From an uncultured Leifsonia sp. (GTDB taxonomy: Bacteria > Actinomycetota > Actinomycetes > Actinomycetales > Microbacteriaceae): a stretch of 64,000 nt of DNA. Below the pieces are notes generated by a model, which did no database searches, was not told the origin of the DNA, and was given only the letters and a program-made list of their open reading frames with translations. Shown here one piece after another: positions 14,758 to 23,340 of this stretch (the stretch's first letter is position 1; the number at the start of each line of letters is the position of its first letter). The DNA is taken from contig NZ_CAMFLC010000001.1 in assembly GCF_945957465.1 (NCBI RefSeq), positions 210,427 through 274,426 of the forward strand, given 5' to 3'. Both the position numbers and the translations under genes were made by a program.

Positions 14758-15474
14758 TCAGCGCCCGAGGAAGCTCGCGAACTCCTTCTCGTCGCTGATC
14801 GACCCGGTGTACTGCTTGCCGTTCAGCAGCACGGTCGGCGTGCCCTGGATGGTGTCGAGCACCTTCTTGCCGTCGACCGTGATCGGACCCGACTGCGAGT
14901 GCGCGGTGTTCGCCTGTGCCCACGCCTGATACGGCCCGCTGCGGTCGATGCAACCTGAGATGTCGGAGATGCCGAGGTCGTCGGCACGCTTGGCCAGCTC
15001 TTTGTCGGTCAGCCCGTTGGAGTTCTCTTCGGGCTGGTTCGTGAAGAGCGCCTGATAGTAGTCGAGAACACGGTTGGGGTCGTGCACGCCGACGCACACC
15101 AGCGCCGCGGCCGCGCGCGTGGAGTAGCCGGTGCCGTTCGACGCGCGGTCGAGGAAGGTCAGCGGGTGCAGGCGCAGTGTGATCGCGCCGTCCCGGACGG
15201 CGTTCGACAGCGTCTCGCCGTTCGTCTTCTCGAAGGCGCCGCACACCGGGCACATCGCATCGAACCAGATGTCCACCTTCTTCGAGCCGGTGCCGGCCGC
15301 GACGACGCCGCCGTCGAAATCGACGGCGCCGTCTGTGCCCGTCGGCGGTTTCGCCGTCGCGACGGGCACGTTCGAGTTGCCGCCGAGGAGCGAGCAGGAC
15401 GCGACGCCCGCTGTCACTGCGACCGCGAGCGAGGCGGCCGCGACGATCCGCGCGAACCTGCTCCGCGTCCTCAT
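14758..15474 (-). CDS. DsbA/thioredoxin-fold lipoprotein
   Basis: MRTRSRFARIVAAASLAVAVTAGVASCSLLGG (lipobox VASC), CPVC redox motif in WFDAMCPVCGAFEK; 4-bp overlap with nusB. Confidence 0.88.
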   Translation of the reverse strand: MRTRSRFARIVAAASLAVAVTAGVASCSLLGGNSNVPVATAKPPTGTDGAVDFDGGVVAAGTGSKKVDIWFDAMCPVCGAFEKTNGETLSNAVRDGAITLRLHPLTFLDRASNGTGYSTRAAAALVCVGVHDPNRVLDYYQALFTNQPEENSNGLTDKELAKRADDLGISDISGCIDRSGPYQAWAQANTAHSQSGPITVDGKKVLDTIQGTPTVLLNGKQYTGSISDEKEFASFLGR

Positions 15475-15893
15475 GCGCGCTGCGGGCGGTTCTGCGCGAT
15501 CTTGGCGAGCAGTCCGTTCACGAAGCCGGCCGAGTCGTCCGTCGAGAGCACGGTCGCCGCCTCCACGGCCTCCGAGATCGCGACACCGTCGGGAACCTCG
15601 TCGTTGAACAGCAACTCCCAGACGCCGATGCGCAGGATCGCGCGATCGACAGCCGGCATCCGGGCAAGGGTCCAGCCCTGCGCGTACGTCTCGATCTGCT
15701 CGTCGATCTCGTCCTGGTGGTCGATCACGCCGTCGACGATCTCCCGCGCGTACAGCCACGACGCCTCGCGCGTAGGCTCGTTCGCGGCACGCTCCGCCTC
15801 GGCGGCCAGCGCCTGCGGCAGCGTCAACTGCCGCAGGTCGGCGCTGAACAGCACGTCGAGCGCGCGCTTGCGCGCCTTGGTCCTCGCGCTCAC
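15471..15893 (-). CDS. nusB: Transcription antitermination protein NusB
   Basis: MSARTKARKRALDVLFSADLRQL...; adjacent to efp. Confidence 0.95.
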   Translation of the reverse strand: MSARTKARKRALDVLFSADLRQLTLPQALAAEAERAANEPTREASWLYAREIVDGVIDHQDEIDEQIETYAQGWTLARMPAVDRAILRIGVWELLFNDEVPDGVAISEAVEAATVLSTDDSAGFVNGLLAKIAQNRPQRA

Positions 15894-16456
15894 TAGTCGT
15901 TGACGCGGCCGAGGTAGTCGCCGCTGCGGGTGTCGACCTTGACCTTGGTGCCGGTCTCGAGGAACAGCGGGACCTGGATCTGGTAGCCGGTCTCGACGGT
16001 CGCCGGCTTGGTGCCGCCGGTCGAGCGGTCGCCCTGGAGGCCCGGCTCAGTGTAGGTGATCTCGAGAACGACCGACGCCGGCAGCTCGACGTAGAGCGGC
16101 GAGCCCTCGTGCAGCGCGACCGTGACGTTCTGGTTCTCGAGCATGAAGTTGGCGGCGTCGCCGACGACCGGGCCGGGAATGGTGATCTGGTCGTAGTCGC
16201 TGGTGTCCATGAACACGAAGTCCGCGCCGTCCTGGTACAGGTACTGGTAGTCACGGCGGTCGACGTTGGTGATCTCGATCTTCGCACCGGCGTTGTAGGT
16301 GCGGTCGACCGTCTTGCCGGTGGTGACGTTCTTCAGCTTCGTGCGGACGAACGCTCCACCCTTGCCCGGCTTGACATGCTGGAACTCGATGACGCTCCAG
16401 AGCTGTCCGTCGATGTTGAGGACGATGCCGTTCTTGATGTCAGCGGTCGATGCCAT
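15893..16456 (-). CDS. efp: Elongation factor P
   Basis: 187 aa from [44 protein letters not shown]. Confidence 0.97.
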   Translation of the reverse strand: MASTADIKNGIVLNIDGQLWSVIEFQHVKPGKGGAFVRTKLKNVTTGKTVDRTYNAGAKIEITNVDRRDYQYLYQDGADFVFMDTSDYDQITIPGPVVGDAANFMLENQNVTVALHEGSPLYVELPASVVLEITYTEPGLQGDRSTGGTKPATVETGYQIQVPLFLETGTKVKVDTRSGDYLGRVND

Positions 16457-16555
16457 GCGCGAGTTCCATTCGGTTTGCGGAAGATTCGGGTGGATGCGGC
16501 GCTCGGCACCGTCCACGGAGGGCTCGGCGTGCGGAGCCCCACAAGATTCTAGACG

Positions 16556-16993
16556 TCAGCGCGCGTTTCGGCGAATGAAGGCCAGTGCCAGCCGGTACGA
16601 CTCGAACCCGAACCCGGCGATCACGCCCGTCGACACCGCGCTGATGACGCTCGTGTGCCGGAACTCCTCCCGGGCGTGCGGGTTCGACAGGTGCACCTCG
16701 ACGACCGTGCCTCCGGCCTTCGTCACCAGGGAGACCGCGTCGCGCAGCGCATACGAGTAGTGCGTCCAGGCACCGGCGTTGAGGATGACCGGCGTGCCCG
16801 CGTCGGCCGCCTCGTACAGCCAGCCGAGCAACTCGCCCTCGGTGTCGGTCTGGCGGAGGTCGACGTCCAGTTCCGGAGCGTCCGCCTGCAGCACCGTCCG
16901 CAGGTCGTCGAGGCTGCCGGCACCGTAGACGTCGGGCTCGCGCGTACCGAGCCGGCCGAGATTGGGTCCATTGAGGACGAGGACGGATGCCAT
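16556..16993 (-). CDS. aroQ: Type II 3-dehydroquinate dehydratase
   Basis: MASVLVLNGPNLGRLGTREPDVYG...VILNAGAWTHYSYALRDA...EVHLSNPHAREEFRHTS. Confidence 0.96.
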   Translation of the reverse strand: MASVLVLNGPNLGRLGTREPDVYGAGSLDDLRTVLQADAPELDVDLRQTDTEGELLGWLYEAADAGTPVILNAGAWTHYSYALRDAVSLVTKAGGTVVEVHLSNPHAREEFRHTSVISAVSTGVIAGFGFESYRLALAFIRRNAR

Positions 16994-17090
16994 GCCGTTC
17001 ACCCTACCGATGCGTGGCGATCGGCGTGCGGACGGACGCGCGCAACGGCCACGCCGGGCCCGGCCTCCCACCGCTCGTGCACCGCGGCCA

Positions 17091-18170
17091 TCAGGAGCCG
17101 ATCTCCTGATACGCCGCGAAGAGCAGGCTCTGGTCGGGGCCCGCGAGGATCGTCGGCCGGGCGAGATCGTCGAGGACGATGAACCGCAACAGGCTCCCCC
17201 GCGCCTTCTTGTCGCGCTGCATGGTCGCCAGCAGCGTCTGCCACCGGCCCGCCGGATACGTCGTCGGAAGCGTGAGCGACTCCAGGATCCGGCGATGCCG
17301 CTCCACGACCTCATCGCTCAGCCGCCCGCTCAGCCGCGCGAGCTCGGCGGCGAACACCATGCCGACCGACACCGCTGCACCGTGCCGCCACTGGTAGCGC
17401 TCCGCGTGCTCGATCGCGTGGCCGAGGGTGTGCCCGTAGTTGAGGATCTCGCGCAGGCCCTGCTCCGTGAAGTCCTCCCCGACCACGCGGGCCTTGATGC
17501 CGACCGAGAGCTCGATGAGCCGGCGGAACTCCGGCGACTCGGGGTCGGTCGCGACGTCGACGTCACGCTCGATGATGTCCAGGATCTCCGGCTCGGCGAT
17601 GAAGCCGTACTTGACGACCTCGGCGAAGCCGGCGAGCAGCTCGTTGCGCCCGAGGGAGGTCAGCGTGTCCAGGTCGCAGACCACTGCGGCCGGCGCGTAG
17701 AAGGCGCCGACGAGGTTCTTGCCCTCCGCGGTGTTGATGCCGGTCTTGCCGCCGACAGCGGCATCCACCATGCCCAGCAGCGTGGTCGGCACCTGGACGA
17801 GCCGCACGCCGCGCAGCCAGGTGGCCGCAACGAACCCGGCCAGATCGGTCACCGCGCCGCCACCGAAGCCGATCACCGCGTCCGAGCGCGTGAAATCCGC
17901 CTGGCCCATGATTCCCCAGAGGAAGGAGGCGACCTCGACGCGCTTCGCTGCCTCGGCGTCCGGCACCTCGGCGAGCAGAACCTCGTACCGGCCGATCAGC
18001 GACTCGCGGAGTTCGGCCGCTGCGGCGCCCAGCGTCGGAGGATGCACGACGAGCACCTTGCTCACACCCGGACCGAGGTGCTGGGCGAGCCCGAACCGCA
18101 GGCCTCTGCCGATGACGACCGGGTACTGCTCGGCTCCGGCGACGAGGATCTCGGTGGGCTGGTCAGTCAT
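17091..18170 (-). CDS. aroB: 3-dehydroquinate synthase
   Basis: MTDQPTEILVAGAEQYPVVIG...GFGGGAVTDLAGFVAATWLRG...NYGHTLGHAIE. Confidence 0.97.
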   Translation of the reverse strand: MTDQPTEILVAGAEQYPVVIGRGLRFGLAQHLGPGVSKVLVVHPPTLGAAAAELRESLIGRYEVLLAEVPDAEAAKRVEVASFLWGIMGQADFTRSDAVIGFGGGAVTDLAGFVAATWLRGVRLVQVPTTLLGMVDAAVGGKTGINTAEGKNLVGAFYAPAAVVCDLDTLTSLGRNELLAGFAEVVKYGFIAEPEILDIIERDVDVATDPESPEFRRLIELSVGIKARVVGEDFTEQGLREILNYGHTLGHAIEHAERYQWRHGAAVSVGMVFAAELARLSGRLSDEVVERHRRILESLTLPTTYPAGRWQTLLATMQRDKKARGSLLRFIVLDDLARPTILAGPDQSLLFAAYQEIGS

Positions 18171-18672
18171 GGGGCTCCTTCTTCGAGGCAGGGTCTTCGA
18201 TCCAGCGTGCGATCTCATCCACGATGGCGTCGATCGGCCGGGAGGACGTGTCCGCCGTGTAGTCCGCCAGCGACTCGTACAGCGGCCGCCTCGCCTCCAC
18301 GAGCCGCTTCCACGACTCGACGTCCGTCACGAGAGGCCGCCTGCCGCTCGTGATCCGCGAGGCGATCACCGCGGGCTGCACGGTCAGCAGTACGACGCGC
18401 GTCGCCGCCAGGTCATGCCGGGTATCGGGGTCGAGCACGGCCCCGCCACCCAGTGAGACGACGCCGGGTCGCGCCACCGCCTCGGCGACGGCGGCGCGCT
18501 CCAGCCTGCGGAAATACGGTTCGCCGTGCTGCGCGAAGATCTCCGCGATCGCGCCGTGCTCCGCTGTCACGACCGCGTCGGTGTCGACGAACGGGAGGTC
18601 GAGTCGCCTGGCAAGGCGCTTGCCCAGCCGCGACTTGCCGGCGGCCGGAGGACCGATGAGAACGATCGTCAC
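18163..18672 (-). CDS. aroK: Shikimate kinase
   Basis: MTIVLIGPPAAGKSRLGKRLARRLDLPFVDTD; P-loop; between aroB and aroC. Confidence 0.96.
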   Translation of the reverse strand: MTIVLIGPPAAGKSRLGKRLARRLDLPFVDTDAVVTAEHGAIAEIFAQHGEPYFRRLERAAVAEAVARPGVVSLGGGAVLDPDTRHDLAATRVVLLTVQPAVIASRITSGRRPLVTDVESWKRLVEARRPLYESLADYTADTSSRPIDAIVDEIARWIEDPASKKEPHD

Positions 18673-18678
18673 GGTCGC

Positions 18679-19887
18679 TCAGGCGTAGGGCGCGCTGACG
18701 CGCTCCGTCGACAGGTTGTCGGGGATCGCGTCGAGGTAGCCGCGCAGATTGCGGGCCGTCTCGGCCACCGAGTCTCCCCCGAACTTCTCCAGCACTGCGT
18801 TGGCGAGCACCAACGCGACCATCGCCTCGGCGACGACACCCGCGGCCGGCACCGCGCAGACGTCGGAACGCTGGTGGTGGGCCGGTGCCGCCTCGCTCGT
18901 CGAGACGTCGATCGTGCGGAGCGCGTGCGGAACCGTCGCGATCGGCTTCATGCCGGCGCGGACCCGCAGCACGCCTCCGGTGCTCATTCCACCCTCGGTG
19001 CCGCCTGCGCGGTCGCTCGTGCGCACGATGGTGCCGTCTTCGGCGACCAGTTCGTCGTGCGCCTGCGAGCCGCGACGCGTGGTCGTGAGGAAGCCGTCGC
19101 CGACCTCCACCCCCTTGATGGCCTGGATGCCCATGAGCGCCGCCGCGAGCTGGCCGTCGAGCCGGCGGTCCCAGTGCACGTGGGAGCCGAGCCCCGGCGG
19201 AAGGCCGTAGGCCAGCACCTCCACGACGCCGCCGAGGGTGTCCCCGTCCTTGTGGGCGTCGTCCACCTCCGCCACCATCCGCTCGGAGGTCGCGGGGTGG
19301 AAGCAGCGCAACGGGTCGGCGTCGAGCGTCGCGACGTCGGCCGGGGTGGGCAGCGGGGCGTCCTCCGGAACCCGCACGGGGCCGATCGAGAGCGTGTGAC
19401 TGACCAGGGTGATGCCGAGCTCGGCGAGGAACGACCGGGCCACCGCGCCGAGCGCGACCCGGGCGGCGGTCTCGCGCGCGCTCGCGCGCTCCAGCACGGG
19501 ACGCGCTTCGTCGAAGCCGTACTTCTGCATTCCGACGAGGTCGGCATGCCCGGGACGCGGGCGGGTCAGAGCGGCGCCGCGACCGGTCGCGAGCTTCTCG
19601 GGCGCGACCGGCTCCGCGCTCATCACGTCGACCCACTTGGGCCACTCGGTGTTGCCGATCCGCAGCGCGATGGGGCTGCCGAGGCTCAGCCCGTGGCGGA
19701 CGCCGCCCGAGAAGTCCAGAGCGTCCTGCTCGAACTTCATCCGCGCCCCACGCCCATAACCGAGCTTGCGGCGGGCGAGGTCGGCGCGGACCGCGTCCAG
19801 CGAGACGGGAACTCCGGCGGGGAGGCCCTCCAGGACGGCGATGAGTTCGGGGCCGTGGGATTCCCCGGCCGTGAGCCAACGAAGCAT
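18679..19887 (-). CDS. aroC: Chorismate synthase
   Basis: [29 protein letters not shown]... Confidence 0.98.
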   Translation of the reverse strand: MLRWLTAGESHGPELIAVLEGLPAGVPVSLDAVRADLARRKLGYGRGARMKFEQDALDFSGGVRHGLSLGSPIALRIGNTEWPKWVDVMSAEPVAPEKLATGRGAALTRPRPGHADLVGMQKYGFDEARPVLERASARETAARVALGAVARSFLAELGITLVSHTLSIGPVRVPEDAPLPTPADVATLDADPLRCFHPATSERMVAEVDDAHKDGDTLGGVVEVLAYGLPPGLGSHVHWDRRLDGQLAAALMGIQAIKGVEVGDGFLTTTRRGSQAHDELVAEDGTIVRTSDRAGGTEGGMSTGGVLRVRAGMKPIATVPHALRTIDVSTSEAAPAHHQRSDVCAVPAAGVVAEAMVALVLANAVLEKFGGDSVAETARNLRGYLDAIPDNLSTERVSAPYA

Positions 19888-19990
19888 GCTTCGATTCTGG
19901 CACAGCGGCGAAGGCGCGCTTCGCGCCGTTACGCCCGGGCTCCACCGATCATCCGGGTCAGGTGGACGAGCCCGCGGTCGGGCCGAGCCG

Positions 19991-21250
19991 TCACTCCGGC
20001 TCTGCGGCCTCCGAGCCGTCGCCGACCGGAGCGCCCTGCGCGTCGATCCCGACCGCGGCGAGCATCGCCTCCAGGACCACGGCCTCGTCGGGCAACGGCT
20101 GCAGCGGGTCGCCGGAGACGAAGATCCGCACCTGCAACAGCGCCTGGTGCGTCAGCATCGCGAGCCCGGAGACGACTCTCCCGCCGACCAGCTGCCAGGA
20201 CCGGCCCAACGGGCTCGGCCACGGGTCGTAGGCGACGTCGAGCAGCACAGCCCTGCGTCGGGTCGAGTCGGTGTAGACCGCCGCCGTGACCGCGCCGCCC
20301 GGAAGCGTGCTGATGAGGAGCTCGGGCACGTCGAGCGAGCGGTCGGCCTGGGCGAACGAGCGGATCCGGACCATCAGGCCGAGTTCGTGGGCCAGCGGCT
20401 CCAGCCAGAGGCTCTTCTGGAGGTCTCGCACGTGCACGTCGACCCGCTCCGCCCCGAGTTCCGCTGCGGCGACCAGCGCAGACGCGGCCGTCGCTCCTCC
20501 ACCGAGTACGTGGACGTAACGCGCACTCTCCAGCCCCGCTGCGCCGAGAGCACGGACGATGCCGGCCACATCGGTGTTGAATCCGCTGATCGCGTCGCCG
20601 TCGAGCAGCACCGTGTTGACGACGCCGGTCTGCTCGGCGACGCGGTCCACCGACGACAGCAGAGGGACGACCGTCTGCTTGAGCGGCATCGTGAGCGAGA
20701 GGCCGCGCCACTCCGGGCCCAGACCGTCGATGAAGTCGGCCAACCGGTCCTCGGCCACGTCGACCGGCTCATACGACCACGGCAGACCGAGCGCGTCGTA
20801 GGCGGCGCGATGCAGTACCGGAGACTGGGAATGGCCGATCGGCGAGCCCAGGACGGCCAGGCGGCGCGCAGGACGGGTCGGGACGGGCGCTTCGATGCCT
20901 GGCGGTTCGTCGGCGTTCGGCGCGTCGGCCTCGGAGTCGTCGGCATCGGACTCGTCGGCATCGGACTCATCGTCGAGCGGCTCTTCGCTGTCCGCCGCCT
21001 CCTCGGCCGCCGCGATCGCAGCCTCCTCCGCCTCGGCTTCGCGCTCGGCGTCGACGAGTGCGGCGATCTGCGCCTCGGCGGAGGCTTCGGACACGCCGTC
21101 CTCGACCGAGACGTCGTCGGCCAGGGTCTCCTCGACCGCGGCTTCTCCGTGCTCTTCGATCACGGCTTCGCCGGCGGTCCGCTTCTGCGCGGGCTTGCGG
21201 CTCGCCGCGGTGCTCTTCGCGGACGACCTGGTCTTCGGATCGTCACTCAT
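19991..21250 (-). CDS. aroE: Shikimate dehydrogenase with a long acidic low-complexity N-terminal extension
   Basis: Core [26 protein letters not shown]...[11 protein letters not shown]...[14 protein letters not shown] preceded by ~125 aa rich in A/E/D/S. Confidence 0.85.
   Translation of the reverse strand: MSDDPKTRSSAKSTAASRKPAQKRTAGEAVIEEHGEAAVEETLADDVSVEDGVSEASAEAQIAALVDAEREAEAEEAAIAAAEEAADSEEPLDDESDADESDADDSEADAPNADEPPGIEAPVPTRPARRLAVLGSPIGHSQSPVLHRAAYDALGLPWSYEPVDVAEDRLADFIDGLGPEWRGLSLTMPLKQTVVPLLSSVDRVAEQTGVVNTVLLDGDAISGFNTDVAGIVRALGAAGLESARYVHVLGGGATAASALVAAAELGAERVDVHVRDLQKSLWLEPLAHELGLMVRIRSFAQADRSLDVPELLISTLPGGAVTAAVYTDSTRRRAVLLDVAYDPWPSPLGRSWQLVGGRVVSGLAMLTHQALLQVRIFVSGDPLQPLPDEAVVLEAMLAAVGIDAQGAPVGDGSEAAEPE
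20939..20968. repeat. Perfect 15-bp tandem duplication encoding the acidic ESDAD repeat in AroE
   Basis: gtcggcatcggactc twice head-to-tail. Confidence 0.95.
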
Positions 21251-22880
21251 AGCCGGGGTTGTCCTTCATCCACTGCTGCCACTTCTCGACCGCCGCCTCG
21301 TGCTCCGCCTCCGTCGTGGAGAAGATCGTCTCGCCGGTCTTGAGGTTCCAGGTGACGAAGAACATCCACGGTCCGTCCGCCGGGTGCACGACCGCGTTGA
21401 TCGCCAGATCGCCCGGGTTCGAGATCGGTCCCACCGGCAGCCCCGGATGCACGTAGGTGTTGTACGGGTTCGATGCATCCGCGCGCTCGGCGTCAGTGGT
21501 CTCCACCCGGTGCGTGTTGCCGGTGCCGTAGGCGACCGTCGCGTCCGACTGCAGATCCCAGCCCTGGGCGAGCCGGTTGAGGAACACGCGCGCGACCTTC
21601 GGGTAGTCGTCCTTCAGCCCGGCTTCGCGTTGCACGATCGACGCGAGCAGCACCGTGTTCCACCGGTCGGCCGGAGCCACGCCGGCCTCATCGAGCGACT
21701 GGAACGACCGATCGACCATGGTCTTGACCACATCGTGCGCCGATGCTCCGGGCGGGAACGTGTAGGTCGCCGGAAAGAGGAAGCCCTCCAGCGAGGTCGC
21801 CTGCGACGGCAGGCCGTACTCCGCCGGGTTGGCCGCCGCCTGCTGGAGCTCGGCCAACGGGATCTTCGTCGCGTCCGACACGGTCTGCAGAGCGTCCTTC
21901 TCCGCCGTCCCCTCCGGGATGACGGCGGTGTTCTGCATGCGGTTGGCGGGATCCTGCAGGGCGGTGAGGGCCGCCTGAGCACTCATCCCCTTGGCCAGTT
22001 TGAACACCCCGGGCTGGAACTCGACCTCGGGATGCTGGCGGAGCAGCAGTGAATAGAACGCGTCGTAGCTTTTGGTGACGCCGGCCTTCTGCAGGTTGGT
22101 CGCGATCGAGGATCCGGTGTCGCCCGACTTGATCGTGAACGCCACCTGACCGGTGCCGGAGCCGGTGTAGTCGTTATCGACCGGGGACAGGGCCGTGATG
22201 AGCTTGGCGACCTGCGGCTGGAACGCCGCATAGGCGCCCCCGGCCAGACCGCCGAGGACAGCCACGATGACGACGGTGACGACGAGCGGCTTCACCCAGC
22301 GCCGCTTGCGCTTGGGCGGTTTGTCGTCCGACAGGTACTTCTGCTGCCGCCACGCGAGCGGGTGCTCGCGCTCGCTGCCTCCGACCTCACCGCGGTCATC
22401 GGACAGTGGCGAGAAGATCGCGTGCGCAGGGTCCTCGAACCGCCCGTGCTCCGTGCCGGATGCGCCGTGCGCCGCCTCGTGCCGGGAGGCCGCGCCGACG
22501 ACCTCGCGGGCCGTCGGTGCGTCCCGGTCGCCGTCGACGGGGATCGGACCGGTCACAACAGCGTCGAAGTCGAGCCCGGCGAGCGTCTGCCGGTGGGCGG
22601 AGGTCTCGGCGGGCGGCGGGGTCCACGGCCCCGGGGTGTGCGGGTGGCGCTCGTCGGCCGGCTGAGGTGCAGGTCCCGAGGCCTCCGGAGCTCCCGTGGG
22701 CTGCTTGGCCTCCTGAGCTCCCAGTGCCTCCTGAGCTCCCAGTGCCTCCTGAGCTCCCAGCGCCTCCTGAGCCGCCCTGGCCTCTCGGGCCTCTCGGCGT
22801 GTCAGAGGCTGCCGGTTCACGGCGGGGAAGGCAGGGGGTTCCGGCTTCTCCTGCGGGTTCTGCGACAAACTAGGGTCCAA
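21243..22880 (-). CDS. mltG: Endolytic transglycosylase MltG with an unusual cytoplasmic N-terminus
   Basis: TM helix (PLVVTVVIVAVLGGLAGGAYAAF) followed by YceG/MltG domain (VIPEGTAEKDALQTVSDATKIP...ASIVQREAGLKDDYPKVARVFLNRLAQGWDLQSDATVAYG). Confidence 0.94.
   Translation of the reverse strand: MDPSLSQNPQEKPEPPAFPAVNRQPLTRREAREARAAQEALGAQEALGAQEALGAQEAKQPTGAPEASGPAPQPADERHPHTPGPWTPPPAETSAHRQTLAGLDFDAVVTGPIPVDGDRDAPTAREVVGAASRHEAAHGASGTEHGRFEDPAHAIFSPLSDDRGEVGGSEREHPLAWRQQKYLSDDKPPKRKRRWVKPLVVTVVIVAVLGGLAGGAYAAFQPQVAKLITALSPVDNDYTGSGTGQVAFTIKSGDTGSSIATNLQKAGVTKSYDAFYSLLLRQHPEVEFQPGVFKLAKGMSAQAALTALQDPANRMQNTAVIPEGTAEKDALQTVSDATKIPLAELQQAAANPAEYGLPSQATSLEGFLFPATYTFPPGASAHDVVKTMVDRSFQSLDEAGVAPADRWNTVLLASIVQREAGLKDDYPKVARVFLNRLAQGWDLQSDATVAYGTGNTHRVETTDAERADASNPYNTYVHPGLPVGPISNPGDLAINAVVHPADGPWMFFVTWNLKTGETIFSTTEAEHEAAVEKWQQWMKDNPGYE
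22708..22771. repeat. 18-bp in-frame tandem repeat (about 3.5 copies) encoding (AQEALG)n in MltG
   Basis: gcctcctgagctcccag[t/c] at 22708, 22726, 22744 and partially 22762. Confidence 0.95.
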
Positions 22881-23337
22881 TGCTCGGTTCGACGGGACGG
22901 CCCGGCGGACGGCCAGAAGCGCGCTCCGCGTCGAGGGCGTGCTGCAAAATTATCGTGGCGGCCACCTGATCCACCACCGGACGCGCGCTTTTGGAGTTCT
23001 TGCCCGACGCTCGCAGGGCCGAGTGGGCCGAAACGGTCGAGAGCCGCTCGTCCACGAGACGAACGGGAGTCTCGACCTCGGCTTCGAGCGCTTCCGCGAA
23101 CGAGACGGCGTCCGCCGTCGAAGCAGTGTGCGCACCCGAGAGCGCCAGAGGTAACCCGACGATAATCTCGAAAACTCCGAGTTCGGTCACAATGTCCGCG
23201 ATCCTGCGGCGATCCGCAGCGTCTTCGGAGCGTGAGACCGTCTCCAGCGGCGTCGCCAGCATCCCGTGCGGGTCCGACCGGCTCACACCGATCCGGACCT
23301 TGCCGACGTCGATGCCGAGGCGGACTCCGCTGCGCAC
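22870..23337 (-). CDS. ruvX: Putative Holliday junction resolvase / pre-16S rRNA nuclease YqgF
   Basis: RSGVRLGIDVGKVRIGVSRSDPHGMLATPLETV; between alaS and mltG. Confidence 0.94.
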   Translation of the reverse strand: MRSGVRLGIDVGKVRIGVSRSDPHGMLATPLETVSRSEDAADRRRIADIVTELGVFEIIVGLPLALSGAHTASTADAVSFAEALEAEVETPVRLVDERLSTVSAHSALRASGKNSKSARPVVDQVAATIILQHALDAERASGRPPGRPVEPSIGP

Positions 23338-23340
23338 GCG

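Noticed and set aside
22708-22771. CRISPR-like array
   Set aside because: Contiguous 18-bp in-frame coding tandem repeat without spacers.
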